Source: Pseudomonas viridiflava
GTDB taxonomy: Bacteria > Pseudomonadota > Gammaproteobacteria > Pseudomonadales > Pseudomonadaceae
Assembly: GCF_900583165.1 (NCBI RefSeq)
Contig: NZ_UTKY01000122.1
Span: 181,102 to 245,101 of the forward strand
Direction: 5' to 3'
DNA: 64,000 nucleotides
The translations under genes and the position numbers were made by a program. Shown in pieces: positions 1 through 8,162 of the stretch. Every line of letters starts with the position of its first letter. The first letter of the stretch is position 1. The notes beneath the pieces were generated by a model. The model made no database searches, had not been told where the DNA came from, and saw only the letters and a program-made list of their open reading frames with translations.

Positions 1-1
1 G

Positions 2-184
2 TTCGGTCAACTGTTGCTGGGGGTTTACCAAGTTCCCCTGCCAGACCGCCCAGCCGTGGACGTGGGTCTGGAGCGACTGCCCGACTGTCTGCTCATCAAA
101 TTATATCGCCTGATCCGCCTGGCCCGTCGCCTGATCGACTTAACGCTTACCCCTGAAAAAAACTCACCGAAGGTGCTGCCATGA
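2..184 (+). CDS. C-terminal fragment of an ICE partition/replication-region protein
   Basis: The window opens inside a gene whose last 60 residues are readable in frame 2 and end at a TGA overlapping the start codon of the next gene (ATGA). The tail is rich in Leu and Arg. In related Pseudomonas ICEs the gene just upstream of DUF2857 is a ParB-like protein, so a ParB-family C-terminus is the likeliest reading. That rests on gene order, since no domain is visible in this fragment. The overlap implies translational coupling with the DUF2857 gene. Confidence 0.55.
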   Translation, partial: FGQLLLGVYQVPLPDRPAVDVGLERLPDCLLIKLYRLIRLARRLIDLTLTPEKNSPKVLP

Positions 185-729
185 GCCTGTCCTTCAATGT
201 CCTCAACCAGGCCATGCTGAACCAGGTGCTGCACGAGCTGCGCTTGGGCAATCTGCAACGCTGCAAGGCACTCGGGCTGGATGAGGATGACATCTATCTG
301 CTGCAATCCTTACCGCCTACCACGCTCTCGCGCCTAGCCCATGCCACCGTCTCCTGGGTTGAAGTCAAGATTGACTCGCCAGTGCTGCACCGGTTGATCG
401 AGCACGCCGAACGTGATGAGCAGAACGAGCGATTGATCAATCGAGCGCTCAAACTGGGCGCCAGCAGCACCATCATGTATCAGTGCTTCGGCTTGGCGCA
501 TTCGGAAACCGCCCTGCGCCGACGTCTGCTCAAGATAGAGGCCCGTAAGGGCCGCCCTCAGCATTTGAGCGAAGCGCAGGAACATGCGCTCTGGCAGCGC
601 TGGTGCCAGCTGCGTGCTCAGGACGGTACCGGGGAGCAACTCGACGCCATGATGATGGTGGCCGAAGAGCAGCAAATCAGCTTGAACATCGTTTGGCAGC
701 AGATCGACCAGTACAGCAACGGCACATGA
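181..729 (+). CDS. DUF2857 family ICE protein
   Basis: A 182-residue soluble protein with the composition and position of the DUF2857 family, which is found almost only in the replication/maintenance segment of PFGI-1/SPI-7-like ICEs. No catalytic motif is visible. A basic stretch near residues 112-124 (RRRLLKIEARKGR) and helical surroundings could suit DNA binding, but this is inference. It overlaps the neighbour genes by 4 bp on both sides (ATGA), so the segment is one translationally coupled operon. The exact function of the family is unknown. Confidence 0.8.
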   Translation: MSLSFNVLNQAMLNQVLHELRLGNLQRCKALGLDEDDIYLLQSLPPTTLSRLAHATVSWVEVKIDSPVLHRLIEHAERDEQNERLINRALKLGASSTIMYQCFGLAHSETALRRRLLKIEARKGRPQHLSEAQEHALWQRWCQLRAQDGTGEQLDAMMMVAEEQQISLNIVWQQIDQYSNGT

Positions 730-1916
730 GTACTGCCCCTTCCAATCGCTGGCAGCGTGTCCTGCAGCAATGCACCCAGCAGCTGAATGAACGCTGGCCC
801 ACACGCCCCGTCACCGAACATCCCTCCAACCAGGCCCTGCAAGCTGGCTTTCTGTTCAGTGGCCACTCTCAGGAAGTCGTGCCACGTCGGCTACTGTTGG
901 ATAGTCGGTTGACACCGTTGGAACGTAATGCCTGGCAAGTGTTTCGACTGATGCTGCAAGACCAGGGCGTGGTCACGCCGCGTTATGAGGATTTGCAGCC
1001 TTACCTCTCGAGCGTGCCCTACGGTGCATCAGCCTCCCGTGAAACCATCGCTCGCGTGTTGACGATGCTCAGGCTCACTCGCTGGCTCAGCTTGGTGAGT
1101 CGCGGACGCGACCCGTTCAATGGACGTCTCCAAGGTTCGCTGTATGTTCTGCATGATGAGCCGTTAACTCCTGCCGAAGCCTTGGAGCTGGACCAGGATT
1201 ACCTGGAGCTGGTCGGACATGCCCTCGGTCATGCGGCGAAGGCTGTGCGCATTGTCGCTCAGCACATTGTGGAGGAAGTCCGCCGGGACACGGATATCGA
1301 TCGGAACCGGCTACCGACGCGACTAGACAGTTGGGGCGAACACTGGATGCAGCAAGGACTGGATCAAACGGCCGATGATGCCTTCCACGAATCCGAACTG
1401 GGGGCAAATCACCACGTTCGGAATCGTGCAAGCCCTGGTTCGGATTCCGAATCGGGCTTGAACTCCAATGTTTCCGTCACAGTTCGGAATCCGAATGCCG
1501 CCTGTACTGTATTAAAAGAAAGTACTTGTACTGTACCGCGCGCGAACCTGGCTGTGGATAACCTGCACTGGCCGGATCAACTGCACCTGAGTCCAAGCGA
1601 GCGTCAGGCCGTCGCCGTAGCGCTGAACAAGCTCAAGCCCGCGGATCGTCAGGCAGTGCTCAACGAGGCGGGGGCACGCTGTACGTCAGGAGGTATTCGC
1701 AAGCCAGCGGCATATCTGATGGGCCTAATCCAGCGCGCGCTGAAAGGCGACTTTCGTCCTTGGGCAGGTCAGACAGAGCCCCCACCCGTTGCAGAACCGC
1801 CCCCAACGACACCCTCACGCCCATCACGAAAACAGGGCGCACCCGCATCCGCCCTCGCCCAAGCGTGCCTGAATGAGCTACGCCAATTGCGCGGCAAACG
1901 CCCTGGACGTCAGTAG
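726..1916 (+). CDS. STY4528-type pathogenicity-island replication protein
   Basis: A 396-residue protein whose sequence and place (between DUF2857 and TIGR03761) fit the STY4528 family, annotated as a replication protein of genomic islands. The ATG at 726 overlaps the previous stop. The N-terminal 200 residues look like a winged-helix region (VPYGASASRETIARVLTML, about residues 96-114). A low-complexity linker follows at residues 220-280, encoded by DNA with repeated TTCGGA/TCCGAA palindromes, and then a conserved C-terminal domain and a Pro-rich tail. Iteron-like repeats inside a replication gene suggest a nearby replication origin. That part is inference. Confidence 0.75.
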   Translation: MSTAPSNRWQRVLQQCTQQLNERWPTRPVTEHPSNQALQAGFLFSGHSQEVVPRRLLLDSRLTPLERNAWQVFRLMLQDQGVVTPRYEDLQPYLSSVPYGASASRETIARVLTMLRLTRWLSLVSRGRDPFNGRLQGSLYVLHDEPLTPAEALELDQDYLELVGHALGHAAKAVRIVAQHIVEEVRRDTDIDRNRLPTRLDSWGEHWMQQGLDQTADDAFHESELGANHHVRNRASPGSDSESGLNSNVSVTVRNPNAACTVLKESTCTVPRANLAVDNLHWPDQLHLSPSERQAVAVALNKLKPADRQAVLNEAGARCTSGGIRKPAAYLMGLIQRALKGDFRPWAGQTEPPPVAEPPPTTPSRPSRKQGAPASALAQACLNELRQLRGKRPGRQ

Positions 1917-1945
1917 ATTTGATGCCAGTGGCATCAAATCTACTG
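1911..1945. promoter_or_regulatory. 35-bp perfect palindrome overlapping a stop codon
   Basis: Two perfect 17-base arms around a single central base, with core TGATGCCA-G-TGGCATCA. The palindrome includes the TAG stop of the STY4528-type gene and is not followed by a T-run, so it is not a typical terminator. The same 17-bp core recurs at 2012-2028, which favours a protein-binding site (operator or partition/replication site). Confidence 0.6.
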
Positions 1946-2011
1946 AGTTCTAACGTGAGAGCGCTAAGGGCCGAACCTGCGTAATCCGCGCGGCATCGCC
2001 ATCGACGGAAA

Positions 2012-2028
2012 TGATGCCACTGGCATCA
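2012..2028. promoter_or_regulatory. second copy of the TGATGCCA-S-TGGCATCA palindrome
   Basis: A perfect 17-bp odd palindrome, TGATGCCA-C-TGGCATCA. It differs from the core at 1911-1945 only in the central base. It lies 120 bp upstream of the TIGR03761 gene in the 231-bp gap 1917-2147, which otherwise holds no gene. It is probably a shared binding site for an ICE regulator, but the protein is unknown. Confidence 0.55.
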
Positions 2029-2147
2029 CTCACGAACGTCTCCGAAATTAACCCTCTCAAACCGAATAGACCGCATTCAGCTTTTTGGCTGCCCTTAACC
2101 CTCAACTATCGCAACGTTCCCGCCCAAGCTAATGCGAGGACAGCACC

Positions 2148-2903
2148 GTGTCCGATCACTACCAACTCAACCTGGGCTCATTGCGCAGCAGCATCACCCT
2201 GACTCTGCACACTCACCACGCCGCCCGTATCTGGCAAGGCCGAACCGCACGCGAAGGCGTCCACTCGATCATGGGCATGGCCGGCTACATCAGTGTCACC
2301 AACCTGATCAAACAAACCGCGGCCCAGGACGATCCCTATGCCGACTGGGCCATCGTGCAACTCGAAGAAAAACTGATGCAAGCCAAAGCTGGGATGCTGG
2401 AACTGACCCAACAGCTGGATCGAATCAGGCAGGACCTGCCGACACAGATCGACATGAGCGACAACCTCAACATCCACCCCGTCACTTTGCCGTTGTACAT
2501 CGGCAGCCAGCTGGGGTTTCTGGCGGTCTACCTCCTGACCGACTACGACACCCTGGTGCGCCGGACCCTATTGGCCCATCACACCGCCCTGATTGGCCGC
2601 ATCGACATGGAAGCCTGGATCGACGACGGCGCCCATCTGCTGCGCAGCCTGTTCGGTCAGGCACAGCGCTACCGGCATGCCGGCGTCACGCGTGATGACA
2701 TGGCGGCGAACAATGCCCGTGCCATTGCGGCCATCGAGAAGATGGGTTTGCCCCCGATGGACATCCTGGAAGGTCATCGCCGCTCCCAGTTCGCGCCGCC
2801 AATCACTCGCCGTGGTGCGGTGGCTGTGGATGACGCCGACGCGTTGGCAGAGGACGTGGGAGCGTCGTCTGCGACAGCGGATGAGCCGGAGGACGAAGCA
2901 TGA
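2148..2903 (+). CDS. TIGR03761 integrating conjugative element protein
   Basis: A 251-residue protein matching the TIGR03761 (PFL_4669-like) ICE family in position and sequence character. The start is GTG at 2148, preceded by a GAGGA box 7 bases away. Residues 25-45 (ARIWQGRTAREGVHSIMG) are typical of the family. There is no signal peptide or membrane segment, so it is a cytoplasmic protein of the ICE maintenance operon. Its stop overlaps the next start (ATGA). Function is not known beyond co-conservation with replication genes. Confidence 0.8.
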   Translation: MSDHYQLNLGSLRSSITLTLHTHHAARIWQGRTAREGVHSIMGMAGYISVTNLIKQTAAQDDPYADWAIVQLEEKLMQAKAGMLELTQQLDRIRQDLPTQIDMSDNLNIHPVTLPLYIGSQLGFLAVYLLTDYDTLVRRTLLAHHTALIGRIDMEAWIDDGAHLLRSLFGQAQRYRHAGVTRDDMAANNARAIAAIEKMGLPPMDILEGHRRSQFAPPITRRGAVAVDDADALAEDVGASSATADEPEDEA

Positions 2904-3418
2904 ATCCCATGATCCCGGCTCAACCAATGCCCTTTGAAGCTTTGACACAAGATGCCTATCGACAGCTCGAACACGCAGCCTCCCTAAAAGGCCTTTTAAA
3001 ACCTTTTAAGGGTAAGGGGGAGTTGGAGCACCTGGCGCAGGTGGCGAGGGAAATCGAGGCGCAGTTATGTCACCTGATGAAGGCTGTGGTGCAGCAAGCC
3101 GGAAAGCCGCCGTACTCACTGTTGGATATCCGATTGATGCTGCAGAACACCAGCGCGGGCAGCACTTTTTTGCGTTGGCGCACCCGTAATTTTGCCCGTA
3201 TGGGGGTTGCGGTCTGGGAACGCCAAGTCTGCAACAACGCCCTGCCGCAGGTCGTGCGCGAGGGATTGCACCATTTCGAATGTGAGCGCATTGCACTGAA
3301 CTTGCAGATGAGCGTGGTGCATTCGCTCTACCGCCAGGCATCGACCTGCGCGATCAAAATGGCCAGTGCCGAACGGCTGCTGCGCCAGTTCACACCAGCA
3401 GCGGAGATATCACGATGA
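2900..3418 (+). CDS. DUF3158 family ICE protein
   Basis: A 172-residue protein between TIGR03761 and SSB, the standard place of DUF3158 in this ICE family. It contains a helical region with the segment LRWRTRNFARMGVAVWERQV (about residues 92-111), characteristic of the family. It overlaps both neighbours (ATGA at each end). Probably cytoplasmic. Function unknown, though co-transcription with ssb and topB points to single-strand DNA handling during ICE replication or transfer. Confidence 0.8.
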   Translation: MNPMIPAQPMPFEALTQDAYRQLEHAASLKGLLKPFKGKGELEHLAQVAREIEAQLCHLMKAVVQQAGKPPYSLLDIRLMLQNTSAGSTFLRWRTRNFARMGVAVWERQVCNNALPQVVREGLHHFECERIALNLQMSVVHSLYRQASTCAIKMASAERLLRQFTPAAEISR

Positions 3419-3885
3419 GTACTTTTTTCGTCGGCGAAGGCAACATCGGCAGTGCGCCAGAGTTCCAGGAATTCCCGTCAGGCAATGACGAGCCACGGCG
3501 CTTGCTGCGGCTGAATGTGTACTTCGACAACCCCGTGCCACGCGATGGCAGCTATGAGGATCGAGGCGGCTATTGGGCGCCGGTCGAGCTCTGGCACCGC
3601 GAGGCTGAACACTGGAGCACGTTGTACCAGAAAGGTATGCGCGTGTTGGTCGAAGGCCGCACCGTGCGCGACGAGTGGGAGGACAGCGAAGACAATGCGC
3701 GGGTGACCTTCAAGATCGAGGCGCGTCGTGTCGGCATCCTGCCTCATCGCGTGCAGAACGTGGTCATGCGGGAGCGCACAAGCGAATCAGCCTCGTCTGC
3801 CGCTCCCGTCGGGCAGGCTACAGACCAGGCCAGCACGCCTGCGTCGAAGTCCAAAAAACGCAGAGGGCAGCCACCATCGGCATGA
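3415..3885 (+). CDS. ssb: ICE-encoded single-stranded DNA-binding protein
   Basis: 156 residues with an OB-fold layout: N-terminal GEGNIGSAPEF, then LRLNVYFDN, a central YQKGMRVLVEGR strand typical of SSB proteins, and a charged low-complexity tail ending in Lys/Arg-rich residues. It should coat single-stranded DNA during rolling-circle replication or conjugation of the excised ICE. It lacks the acidic DDDIPF-like tail of chromosomal SSB, so it may not recruit the usual SSB partners. It is the last gene of the coupled operon that begins upstream of the window. Confidence 0.85.
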   Translation: MSTFFVGEGNIGSAPEFQEFPSGNDEPRRLLRLNVYFDNPVPRDGSYEDRGGYWAPVELWHREAEHWSTLYQKGMRVLVEGRTVRDEWEDSEDNARVTFKIEARRVGILPHRVQNVVMRERTSESASSAAPVGQATDQASTPASKSKKRRGQPPSA

Positions 3886-3967
3886 CGGACTTGAGGCATA
3901 AAAATTGCCCCTTTGCGCGAAGTTCTCGGCCTGTCATTACTCGCCGCTCGTGAAGTACTGTCGTCCA

Positions 3968-4102
3968 CGAGGCTACAAGGTAGCAGCCTCCCCTCATTCA
4001 AGACTGCCCTTACCGACAAATATGAGGAACCTTGCATTCAGGTTTCTCATATCTCGCTACTGCTGTTTCCAACAACGCTGCTCCGAACTCAACCCGGAGC
4101 AG
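3968..4102 (+). promoter_or_regulatory. three-hairpin leader of topB with a sequestered ribosome binding site
   Basis: The 220-bp gap before the topoisomerase gene holds three consecutive inverted repeats: GAGGCT/AGCCTC near 3970-3992, a GAGGAACCT/AGGTTTCTC pair at 4024-4048, and CTGCTCC (4078-4084) with GGAGCAG (4096-4102). The last stem contains the GGAG ribosome binding site of the ATG at 4107, so folding would hide it. This suggests translational control, possibly by a protein or by an alternative fold. The function is inference; the repeats are directly visible. Confidence 0.45.
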
Positions 4103-4106
4103 TTCT

Positions 4107-6074
4107 ATGCGTCTCTTTCTTTGCGAGAAACCCTCCCAAGGTCGTGACATCGCTAAGGTTCTCGGAGCCAGCCGACGTGGCGATGGTTGCTTGATCGGAC
4201 CCGAGACAACCGTCACCTGGTGTATCGGTCATCTGCTGGAGACGGCCCCACCTGAAGCCTATGGCGATCAGTACAAAACCTGGTCGTTGGATCATCTACC
4301 GATCATTCCCGTGCAGTGGAGGGTTGAGGTCAAACCCAAGACTGTCGCGCAGTTCAAAATCATCAAACAGCTGCTCAGCGAAGCTACCACCGTCGTCATC
4401 GCCACCGACGCCGATCGCGAAGGTGAAATGATTGCCCGCGAGTTACTAGAGCTCTGCAACTATCGTGGTCCTGTTGAGCGCCTCTGGTTATCCGCACTCA
4501 ACGAGGCGTCGATTCGCAAAGCACTGTCCTCGCTGAAGTCTAGTCAGGAAACCTTCCCGCTCTATCACTCAGCCCTCGCCCGCAGCCGCGCCGATTGGCT
4601 GATTGGTATGAACCTCAGTCGTTTGTTTACCCTCCTAGGACGGCGGGCGGGCTATGACGGCGTGCTGTCGGTTGGACGCGTCCAAACACCCACTTTGCGC
4701 TTGGTGGTTGAACGAGACCGCGCGATTGCCAGCTTCGTCTCTGTGCCGTACTGGGTGGTGGATGTGCGCCTGTCTTCAATGGGGCAACCCTTCATCGCAT
4801 CGTGGATACCGCTAAGCTCAGGACGTGACGAAGCCGGTCGCTGCCTGCAGCAGGCGCTCGCCAGTCAAGCCGTCCAAGCGCTTTCTGGAAGCAAGACCGC
4901 CACCGTAGTCTCGCTGCAGGCTGAGCATTTGCGCGAAGCGCCACCCCTGCCCTTCGACCTGAGCACACTGCAAGAAGTCTGTTCACGCAAGTTGGGACTC
5001 GGCGCTCAGGAAACACTGAACATCGCACAAGCCTTGTATGAAACCCACAAAGCCACCAGCTATCCGCGCAGCGATTGCCGCTATTTGCCAGAGAGCATGT
5101 TCAACGAGGTCGCCGCGGTATTCGATGCCCTGCTCAAAATGGATCCCGCGTTACGCCCAGCGCTCGGAAGCATCGATCGATCATTGCGCTCACGAGCATG
5201 GAACGATGCCAAGATCACCGCGCACCACGCCATCATCCCCACCACCGAGCCTGCGAACCTTGGGCGGATGTCAGAACAAGAGCGCCAAGTCTACGAACTG
5301 ATCCGTAGCCACTACCTCGTGCAATTCCTGCCGCATCACAAGTTTGATCGAACCGAGGTCGAACTGGAGTGCGGCGAAGAACGGTTAACCGCTGTTGGAA
5401 AACAGATCCTGGTTCAAGGCTGGAAAGGCTTAGTTTGCGACAACGCCGAAGACGATGAACCCAGTCAAAAGTCCCAGGTATTGCCCGTCCTACAACAGGG
5501 TACACAGTGCGCAGTGGATGACGTCGAACTCAAGTCCATGCGCACCACTGCTCCCAAACCGCTCACCGAGGGCGATCTGATCAGGGCGATGAAAAATGTG
5601 GCCAAGCTGGTCGCCGATCCACGTCTGAAACAGAAACTTCGGGACACCACCGGCATCGGCACCGAAGCCACGCGAGCCAGCATCATCAAGGGCTTGATTG
5701 ATCGCGGTTACCTGCTGAAGAAAAAACGCGCCTTAATGGCCTCCGCAGCGGCCCATACGCTGATCGAGGCGGTGCCCGCTGCAGTCGCGGATCCGGGTAT
5801 GACAGCGATCTGGGAGCAAGCTCTGGATGAAATCGAAGCGGGACGTCTGACATTGGATGCATTCGTTGCCAAGCAGGCGCACTGGATTACGCAGTTGATC
5901 GCAAACTGCGGAGCGCTCTGTTTGTCGGTACCGGTCGAAGCCGGGCCGGCCTGTCCCATTTGCAACGCCTCAATGCGCAGGCGAAAGGGAAAATCAGGGC
6001 CATTCTGGTCATGCTCCCACTACCCCGACTCTAAGGGAACAGTGCCGATCAGAAAAGATACGCGACGCTCATGA
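4107..6074 (+). CDS. topB: DNA topoisomerase III (type IA), ICE-encoded
   Basis: 655 residues. The N-terminal TOPRIM domain starts LFLCEKPSQGRDIA and carries the acidic metal site ATDADREGE (about residues 101-109). The SVGRVQTPTL motif follows, and the catalytic tyrosine lies in ATSYPRSDCRY (about residue 317). The C-terminus has a Cys zinc-finger (CPIC...CSHYP). It relaxes or decatenates single-stranded regions and is a standard member of this ICE core, likely acting on replication or transfer intermediates. The ATG at 4107 was chosen over an in-frame ATG at 4032 because GGAG lies at 4096 and homologues begin with MRLF/MRLY. Confidence 0.95.
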   Translation: MRLFLCEKPSQGRDIAKVLGASRRGDGCLIGPETTVTWCIGHLLETAPPEAYGDQYKTWSLDHLPIIPVQWRVEVKPKTVAQFKIIKQLLSEATTVVIATDADREGEMIARELLELCNYRGPVERLWLSALNEASIRKALSSLKSSQETFPLYHSALARSRADWLIGMNLSRLFTLLGRRAGYDGVLSVGRVQTPTLRLVVERDRAIASFVSVPYWVVDVRLSSMGQPFIASWIPLSSGRDEAGRCLQQALASQAVQALSGSKTATVVSLQAEHLREAPPLPFDLSTLQEVCSRKLGLGAQETLNIAQALYETHKATSYPRSDCRYLPESMFNEVAAVFDALLKMDPALRPALGSIDRSLRSRAWNDAKITAHHAIIPTTEPANLGRMSEQERQVYELIRSHYLVQFLPHHKFDRTEVELECGEERLTAVGKQILVQGWKGLVCDNAEDDEPSQKSQVLPVLQQGTQCAVDDVELKSMRTTAPKPLTEGDLIRAMKNVAKLVADPRLKQKLRDTTGIGTEATRASIIKGLIDRGYLLKKKRALMASAAAHTLIEAVPAAVADPGMTAIWEQALDEIEAGRLTLDAFVAKQAHWITQLIANCGALCLSVPVEAGPACPICNASMRRRKGKSGPFWSCSHYPDSKGTVPIRKDTRRS

Positions 6075-6783
6075 CGCTTCACTGTAGATCGGCATGAGTA
6101 TTGGGGTGATCAGTGAATCATCAACGGCGGCTGATCCCTCTCTAAATCGATAAAGTGTTGTCCATTTCACGGGCCGAGGCAAAGAAAGTGACCTCGCCTT
6201 TATCCTGGCAACCGTCGAACAATTGGCCGCTCATCTCGGCAGTAAGTAACCTCTTTCATCGTGCTCAATGTAGTGGCTTATGCGGGATCGCCCACTGGCT
6301 TGACGTGATCCCACCCTCTCTGCTGTAGTGTCTCAGGATCATCGCCAACGGCGACCCAAGACCGAATCGCTCCGGGCAGCTCGGTCGAACTCCTTGAGTT
6401 CGGAGCCTTCTCTTTCTGCGGAATTTCATTCCTGATTTGTGCTCGACCTGATCACTGTGGCGGATGACCACTGTTGCCTCTACCAGGCAATAGCGGTCAT
6501 CCGCTTCAGCGATCGTATTCAGTTCCGGAGCCCACCGGGGAAACACTGGGCACCCTTTGTGCGCGGATGCGTGCCTGCATGTTCCGACCCAGGCCACGAC
6601 AAGGGTCGGTTGGCGAAGCGTGACGCAGTGAATACAGTTTTGCGAGGAGCTTGTCGACTGCGTACGACCGCCAAAGGTGGCTTTTCTCTTCTTCGCCTGG
6701 CCCCCCGCCAGGCGTACTCTTCACTTTCTTCAGTCCAGTGACTACCACTATATTCCGGCCACAAAAAATCGGGTGGCAGCGTC
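6075..6783. other. long intergenic region with a strong hairpin
   Basis: About 700 bp without a convincing gene between topB and a leader promoter. It contains an almost perfect hairpin at 6460-6504 (arms GCGGATGACC and GGTCATCCGC, extended inside by CTGTTGCCT/AGGCAATAG) and smaller inverted repeats near 6350 and 6400 (AACTC/GAGTT). In this ICE family such intergenic DNA can hold oriT or regulatory RNA. The sequence alone does not decide between these. Confidence 0.4.
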
Positions 6784-6812
6784 TTGACGCTCCCCTATGA
6801 CAGGCTTATACA
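6784..6812 (+). promoter_or_regulatory. sigma-70-like promoter of the DUF3577 leader
   Basis: TTGACG (6784-6789), a 17-bp spacer, and TATACA (6807-6812). Transcription would start near 6819, just before the first hairpin of the conserved leader. A very similar arrangement precedes the second leader copy at 42450-42478, which strengthens the call. Confidence 0.6.
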
Positions 6813-6825
6813 AAGGGCGTGGTTC

Positions 6826-6952
6826 GCTGTCGTTGACAGCCCAGCCCAGGTAGCCAGAACCTTCAAGGCTACGCCACGTTCGTGGTGGTTTACCCAAGTG
6901 CGATCAGCGTTCGGAAGCTCGCGCGGTTACCGCTTCAGCGGTGATGAATGCC
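6826..6952 (+). ncRNA. structured leader RNA, copy 1 (DUF3577-associated)
   Basis: A 127-nt element repeated at 42492-42622 at roughly 75-80% identity. It folds as a series of hairpins: GCTGTC/GACAGC, GTAGCC/GGCTAC, CCACG-TT-CGTGG, and ACCGC-TTCA-GCGGT. The last two differ in the other copy by paired changes that keep the stems, which is evidence for selection on RNA structure. A conserved RNA motif upstream of DUF3577 genes has, I recall, been catalogued from comparative genomics. The element may be cis-regulatory or a stand-alone ICE RNA. About 200 nt of further leader precede the DUF3577 start. Confidence 0.65.
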
Positions 6953-7153
6953 CTCTACCCTACGCTTGCGGATCACCACCGCAGATGCTCCTCTGCTGCG
7001 CTTCTATTTCCCCAGACGCATCGTTCTGATCGTCATCGGCTTGCCGGTGCCGAGTCGTTCATCGCTCGCCTTCACCTTACCCACCCTGACGGCGACTCAC
7101 TTCCCCGTCAGGGGGAGTGCGTCCCCGTTTTCCCTTGAAACAGGAGAACCACC

Positions 7154-7735
7154 ATGGCCCACGCCAACCACTCCCAAGAAGCGACTACTTACTTCAATCT
7201 GCACACCCTCGGTATCGGTTATCTCAACCGTATTCGTGAAGTACAAGTCCGCCGCGGCCAGCCATTCATGGCTTGCGATATCGCAGCCCTGCACGGTGCC
7301 ACCGATGCGGTGGAGTACACCCGTTTCGACTGCATAGTCGCTGGGGGTGAAGCTGAACGCTTGATTCGTCTCTATACGGACGCCGTCAACGCCGAGAAAA
7401 AGGTCTTACTGTCGTTCCGTATCGGTGACCTGTGGATTGATCCGTTTCTCTTCGAGAAAGGCGAAAAAAAAGGTCAACCGGGCGCCAGCCTGAAAGGTCG
7501 TTTGCTGTTTATCGACTGGATCAAGATCGACGGCACGTTCGAGTACAAAGCGCCCGCCAGGCAGGAAGCAACAGCACCTGCTGAGCAAGTGCCCACCAGT
7601 GAGTCATCCCCACCATCGGCTGATGCCGAAGCTGAGGAGATCGAAAACCCAACAGAGGCTCGGGTTGAACCTGAATCACCACCGGCTCCCCGCACGGCTC
7701 GCCGTGATGTCACCCGTACCGTTCAGTCCGCCTGA
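7154..7735 (+). CDS. DUF3577 / STY4534 family ICE protein
   Basis: 193 residues. The N-terminal 130 residues (TTYFNLHTLGIGYLNRIREV onward) match the DUF3577/STY4534 family, annotated as an ICE replication-associated protein. The C-terminal 60 residues are low-complexity Glu/Pro/Ala. The family has an SSB-like flavour (short beta strands, VEYTRFDCIV, GRLLFIDWIKIDG), so nucleic-acid binding is plausible but unproven. It sits behind the structured leader RNA, with AGGAG 8 bases before the ATG, and is followed by a hairpin terminator. Confidence 0.8.
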   Translation: MAHANHSQEATTYFNLHTLGIGYLNRIREVQVRRGQPFMACDIAALHGATDAVEYTRFDCIVAGGEAERLIRLYTDAVNAEKKVLLSFRIGDLWIDPFLFEKGEKKGQPGASLKGRLLFIDWIKIDGTFEYKAPARQEATAPAEQVPTSESSPPSADAEAEEIENPTEARVEPESPPAPRTARRDVTRTVQSA

Positions 7736-7757
7736 ACAGTCCACGATGTTCCTCATC

Positions 7758-7785
7758 AAGGCGCTCCTTCGAGCGCCTTTTCTTC
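7758..7785 (+). terminator. rho-independent terminator after DUF3577 gene
   Basis: A GGCGCTC-CTTC-GAGCGCC hairpin followed by TTTTCTT, placed directly after the DUF3577 stop and before the ribosome binding site of the next gene. Confidence 0.7.
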
Positions 7786-7806
7786 AATCCGCACAGGAGA
7801 ACCAAC

Positions 7807-8064
7807 ATGGAATCCTTCTGGCTTTGCGATGACTGCCTGTTCGCTGTGGCTTACGAGGACTACAGCACGTTATCGCTCTACTACACGACGGATGAAATCG
7901 AGAAACGCATCGCAGGTATCCATCGTGGACTGGTTCAGTTGATGCCCATCAGTGCCGACTTCGATCCCGAAGCCGGCTGGGGGATAAAAGCCTTTTCTCC
8001 GTTGCCCTGCGACGGCTGTGGCTCACCCCAACACGGTCAACGCCACCGATTCACTCGGCTGTAA
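7807..8064 (+). CDS. small ICE protein with two CxxC pairs
   Basis: An 85-residue hypothetical protein with CDDC at residues 7-10 and CDGC near residue 69, a layout that could bind one zinc ion. It has an AGGAGA box 8 bases before the ATG. It lies in the conserved DUF3577-RadC interval of clc-type ICEs, where small proteins of this kind are common. No function can be assigned from sequence. Confidence 0.65.
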   Translation: MESFWLCDDCLFAVAYEDYSTLSLYYTTDEIEKRIAGIHRGLVQLMPISADFDPEAGWGIKAFSPLPCDGCGSPQHGQRHRFTRL

Positions 8065-8162
8065 ACAGCGCGCCATCGGCTAACGCCCGCGACTCCACAT
8101 CCACTGGGGATACCACTCCCCTCGGGCGTGTACCCCTGATTGTTCCCTTCGGAGGTACCGCA

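Noticed and set aside
2132..2695. 187-residue plus-strand reading frame
   Set aside because: Frame-shifted shadow of the TIGR03761 gene, with Arg/His/Pro-rich composition.
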